From Galbula dea (Eukaryota > Chordata > Aves > Piciformes > Galbulidae): DNA of 64,000 nt. Where the stretch lies: contig VWZX01006105.1 in NCBI GenBank assembly GCA_013399015.1, forward strand, positions 434,001 through 498,000, in the 5' to 3' direction. The position numbers and the translations under genes were made by a program. Under the pieces are notes generated by a model. It was not told where the DNA came from, did not search any database, and was given only the letters and a program-made list of their open reading frames with translations. Shown in pieces: positions 59,801-64,000 of the stretch (positions are counted from its first letter, which is position 1; every line of letters begins with the position of its first letter).

Positions 59801-62800
59801 GAATCATCAGTTAAAGAAGCACCTCTTTAATCATCAATTAAAGAAGGGGTTTTTTATTTGTTAGTTATGAGGTTACCATTTCTCAAGCTAAAAGCAACTG
59901 AACTGTCATATTCAGAAGTAGTGCACATGAGGTAGCAATATGCTTTGAGATGGAGGGTTTAAAGTTGCCTAAGTACCTTTCTCAAGTAACAAGATGCTAG
60001 ACTTGAAATTCTGTTTAACTGGAAAAGAATTAGATAAATGTATTTGTATATAAGCTCTAGAAAACAAATGAAATAAAAGCATTTCTTGAAGCAGAACACT
60101 CCAAAACACAGTGTAAATGCATGCATTTTAACAGTTAGAAATGTACAAGGAGAAACAGCCTTAAATTAACTTTGTTCTTTCACACTCATTAAAGACAAAC
60201 ACCAAAGAATTCAGAAAAACAAGCTCACTTTTTTTAAACTACAGTTTAATCAGATTTAAAGACACAGATTAGAAAAAAACATTTATAGGCAAGTTAAAAA
60301 CACCTTTAAAACATAACAGCATGCTGCTTCTGCAGCACTGCTGAGAAATTAGAAATAAGTAATTATTAAAATATCACAATCACAGTGTAACTAACAGTGG
60401 TATTTTAATTTACCATACACCAACACTTAGGTTTATGGATCTGTTGAAAAATAACACTTCTTAAAAAATATATATCTTGGAATAATAAAAATGAAATTCA
60501 CCAACAATGCATTATAATCTGAACCAGGAAAGGCAAATTTATGAATACTGCAGGCTATCCACTTTTTAGGAGTGTTTTCTTACCTTAACATATGGGTAGT
60601 TGGAGGCATAACTACTTCTGCACTGAGGTAAAACTATTTCCTTTGAATGTGTAACCAAGGCAGGAAAGAAGACAGTCCTGTATTTTAAATTCTTAAATTG
60701 AATAACTTTAGACAACACCTTTCAATGACGTTATGTTTACCCATCTCAGACTTTTTCATTCAATAGATTTTGAATGTTCTCTTCTAACTGATCTAGAACA
60801 CATCTGAAGTCTGGGATTTAAGAATAACTACCTAATTCCTATTGTATCATTTTGACACCTTTGTCACAGTAAGATACACCAGAAGATTCTTTACAGAAAT
60901 AGTCATCACCACCGGACAAATGAAGGTACAAAGAAAATCCATAGAGGGAACTAAAAAACACATAGAAAGGCAAATTATGCATAGGCAAATACTCCTTAAC
61001 TTACTGTGAGAAAAGATTGTTACACCTTTAACATGTAGTGTTGCACTGTTCAGATTACTAGTCTCTAGGCACACTTTCTGTATTTTTAGTTTCAGATTAC
61101 ATCATGAGAGTTTGGAAGCCTAATTCCACCAGAGCATGGCCCACAGCTTTCTGTTCATGACATACTGTAGTGAAACCTAAATGAAAATCCAGCTTGGGAT
61201 GGTATTTCTCCCTTGGAGAATGAAAGGAAGGAGGAAGATTGTGCAGAGGTCTCTTTTGCCAAGAGGTTTGTTCAGAATAAGGTGCAGACTGAGTCACTAT
61301 TAATATAAAATGTTTCCTCCAAATGTGGCCATAACTCAGATTTCACTCACGTATGTGAAGTCAAATTTTGTATTCATAGTCTGCAGAATATCCTGTAGGG
61401 GCTGGTTTTGCAAGAGTGAAAGGAAGAAGCCCTTTACTTTCCACTTAAAGTGTAACCAACAGATTCTGTTTTCACTTTAGGAAGCAGAAAGCTTAGGACT
61501 CTGAGAATAGAGCCCAACAGCCTTCAGCAGATGTAGCATACAACTGGAAAGCTTAACATTAGCCTCACATAAATAGTGATATGACCTATTTTAAGTATAT
61601 TTATGCACACTACGTGTAAGTACAGTTTGTCAATTCATACAGCTTACACAACGTTTATATGGATATGCACACAGATTTAGAAAAATCTAAAAACATCTAA
61701 AACCAAACCCAGGCATAAGTCACTGGACACACAGCTAATGGACAGAAGATGATGAAGTGGCAAAATTTGCTTTTGCACATTTGTATACCTGAATTGACAA
61801 TAATGTTTTAAATATTTAATAGGATGAAAGTTGATTGTTGATGGTTCAGTTCTGTAAAAAAACTAAAAGCCAATCTCAAACCAAGTTTTTAAGAATTCTT
61901 TTTTTTTTTTCTTTTAGTTTTGACCACAAGCAATTGTTAGAATATTTGCAGTTGTAACTTTCCAGGGTGACTTTGTGGATGCCTGGACTTCAGGGGTTTT
62001 TTTTGCAAAATGTCTAGGTTAAGACAGGAAAAATGCAGGTAGATGTAGCCTAGAGCAGCTGTAGCCTGGGACACAAATTGATCCTCTGCCAAGCTCTGCA
62101 TGTAGGATGAGCTCCCCCAAGGAACCTTGTGGCAAACTCTCTCAGTCACTGATGGGACATGTTCTTACATGAGACTTCACAGTCAGCTTTTCCACCATGA
62201 AAAGGAAGAAGATTGAGACTAACAGTGCAAACTAGCTTAGATCTAGACAAATCTGGTAATCTAATGAGAGTAGGCCCAATTCAGTAGAGTATCTGCTTAG
62301 ATTAAAGCCATAAACAAGTTATTATGTTTATCATTAAACCCACAAACAAGTTTAACTTAAGTACTTATAGCCAATTCATTTTTTTAAAGGGAATTTAAAA
62401 TTACTCCTAAGTGCTGTTCAGAGTATTACTGGACCTAAACAAATGCATAAAGGCTAATCATGTAGTGAAATGCTGTGATGAGTCACCACAGAACCAATGT
62501 ATATCTTTTATACATAGAGCCTGCATCACTGAATTTAACATCCTTAAATTTACCTCCACCTGTTTTCCTAACACTGATCACTTCTCAAAATAAATAGTAA
62601 TATTTCCAAATTTTCATTGAAAATGAATTCTCAAACCTGATTTAAGAATTCAATGAGATTTACAAAGTGAAAGACTTAAGGATAAGGGAAATAAAAGCCT
62701 AAATTATTTTAACTTGTGCTTTTAACTTTATCATCCAATTTACAAAGCTAAGCATGTGGAAGTTTACATGTAAGCAACAATGACATTTGACCATGTATTT

Positions 62801-64000
62801 AAAAAAACTGTCAACAATGTTTGCAAATCTGAGAGAAACAAAATATCAGACTGTTAAAATAGCTTTTTATATGATGTTGACAGGAGGTGAGGATCTCATA
62901 AAGGTCTCCTCTGCACCAGAGGACATTTTACCTCTAACCAAACCAATGCCACCAAAAGAGGCACAAATAAGTACTTAAGTGTTCATCCTGTCATACAAGC
63001 ATAGCATTTATAGTCATATCACTTATTCCCAGCGGGGAAACAGAACAAGTTAAGTGTAAAATTCTTTTAATAAATAATGCTCTATATTGGTAAAACTCAT
63101 AGCACATGTTGATGTAGAGCAGGGAATGTACAAAGATCTCTTTGTAAAGTCTTCTCACTAAAGCATGATTTGTTATCAAGACCATACTGAAATACACACC
63201 AATATGTAATACAGTTTCAAAATGTCACCTATTACTTAAACCTTGCAACTTCAGGAATAGCCATGGAAGAATAAGTTTCCTGAATAAGAAGGGCATTATC
63301 TGCAACTTCAAAGCTAACAAAGCCTTCCCAACTGCAACAGTAGTAGGCACCACTGAAGGTTTTATTTAAATATATATCTCTTTCATTAACAGAGAATTAT
63401 AAAGGTTAAAAAAGGTTAAGCAAGGGAATAGTGACTATCAGGGTGTCTACACTTACTAACTAACATTAAGTGCCTGAATTGTTCACAATAGGCAAATACC
63501 TGCAAAGCACCACGAAAATATTAATGATATCTTGTATTTATTTTTCATAGTGTGCTGACCTGCAGTACAGAAAACACCTTTTGGATAGATATTGGTTATA
63601 AGTGAAAGAATAGTTAAAACCATGTTTCCTTCATGCCAAACAATTTCAAGGAGATCTACTTTCTATTTTTCTCAGTGAGAGCAGAAGTTTATCACTGCCA
63701 CTCATCCAAATTCAGTACTCTAAAATGACGTGTGTAAAAACCAAAAATTATCTAAAGCATCGAGGCTGGCTGCTCTTGACTTTCTGACTGAACAGAGACT
63801 GAACAGTGCAATATAGGGCAGAAAACTAGTAAAGCAAAGGGAAAGCAACAACAAAATCCAGTCTGACTGAAATCAAGAGTGATGCCATTAAAACAAAAAC
63901 CTCTTTCCATAGTCTCCAAAACAATTCAATTGCATGAAGAGCAGATTTTGTTTCAGAATATTTTTAGATTCAGCAATGACACTTAAAGAGTACATTCTAG
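56801..64000. other. Region upstream of KIDINS220, no gene supported
   Basis: 7.2 kb of mostly AT-rich sequence after a short GC-rich shoulder (to about 57.0 kb). All open frames are short and give no recognisable protein. A possible scrap of CR1 3' end (CCCTTTCCAACCTGA near 57,060) is too short to call. In amniotes that I know, MBOAT2 lies on this side of KIDINS220 with its 3' end nearest, so part of its 3' UTR could be here, but I saw no coding sequence to prove it. Confidence 0.6.

Noticed and set aside
56801..64000. 3' end of MBOAT2, expected by gene order in other amniotes
   Set aside because: I could not find its C-terminal coding sequence; at most the UTR could be present, so it is not annotated.
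1..64000. tRNA, rRNA, CRISPR arrays, prokaryotic operons or a novel defence-type system
   Set aside because: None visible; the sequence is a vertebrate gene with introns and interspersed retroelements.

Overview
The window is nuclear DNA from a bird. It is AT-rich, intron-rich vertebrate sequence carrying many CR1 LINE fragments on both strands. Several CR1 copies end in the ATTCTATG-type short repeats typical of avian CR1, and there is one solo LTR that resembles avian ERVL-class elements. The species cannot be named from what is visible.

One gene dominates: KIDINS220 (kinase D-interacting substrate of 220 kDa, also called ARMS), on the minus strand. A non-coding first exon lies in a CpG island near 56.4 kb. 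Coding exons 2 to 26 then run leftward from 48,267 to 5,692. I joined the exons by reading frame and splice sites: the 25 coding segments sum to 3,588 nt, exactly 1,196 codons with no internal stop, and every junction has GT/AG ends and a compatible phase. In domain order the product is: a short N-terminus; ankyrin repeats (about residues 37-427), mostly one per 99-nt exon; a KAP-family P-loop NTPase region with Walker A (467-474) and Walker B (770-778), interrupted by four membrane helices; and the start of the cytoplasmic proline/serine/tyrosine-rich tail. The last third of the protein (SAM-like region and C-terminal PDZ ligand in mammals) is missing and must lie left of position 1.

Layout from left to right. 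1-5,691: intron 26 with two CR1 copies and an LTR-like patch. 5,692-10,875: exons 26-23. 10,876-24,830: a 14-kb intron 22 holding the solo LTR, two CR1 copies and a second LTR-like block. 24,831-48,307: exons 22-2, packed with introns of 0.2-2 kb. 48,308-56,413: intron 1 with a long CR1. 55.86-56.8 kb: CpG-island promoter with a YY1-type site and a CRE-like site. 56.8-64 kb: no gene that I can support.

No prokaryotic features, CRISPR array, rRNA or tRNA were recognised. The most interesting observations are the repeat-per-exon design of the ankyrin region, a Phe at the position that I recall as a regulated Tyr in the mammalian CrkL-binding segment, a poor splice donor after exon 16 with an open read-through frame, and a CR1 inserted about 36 bp from the exon 21 donor.
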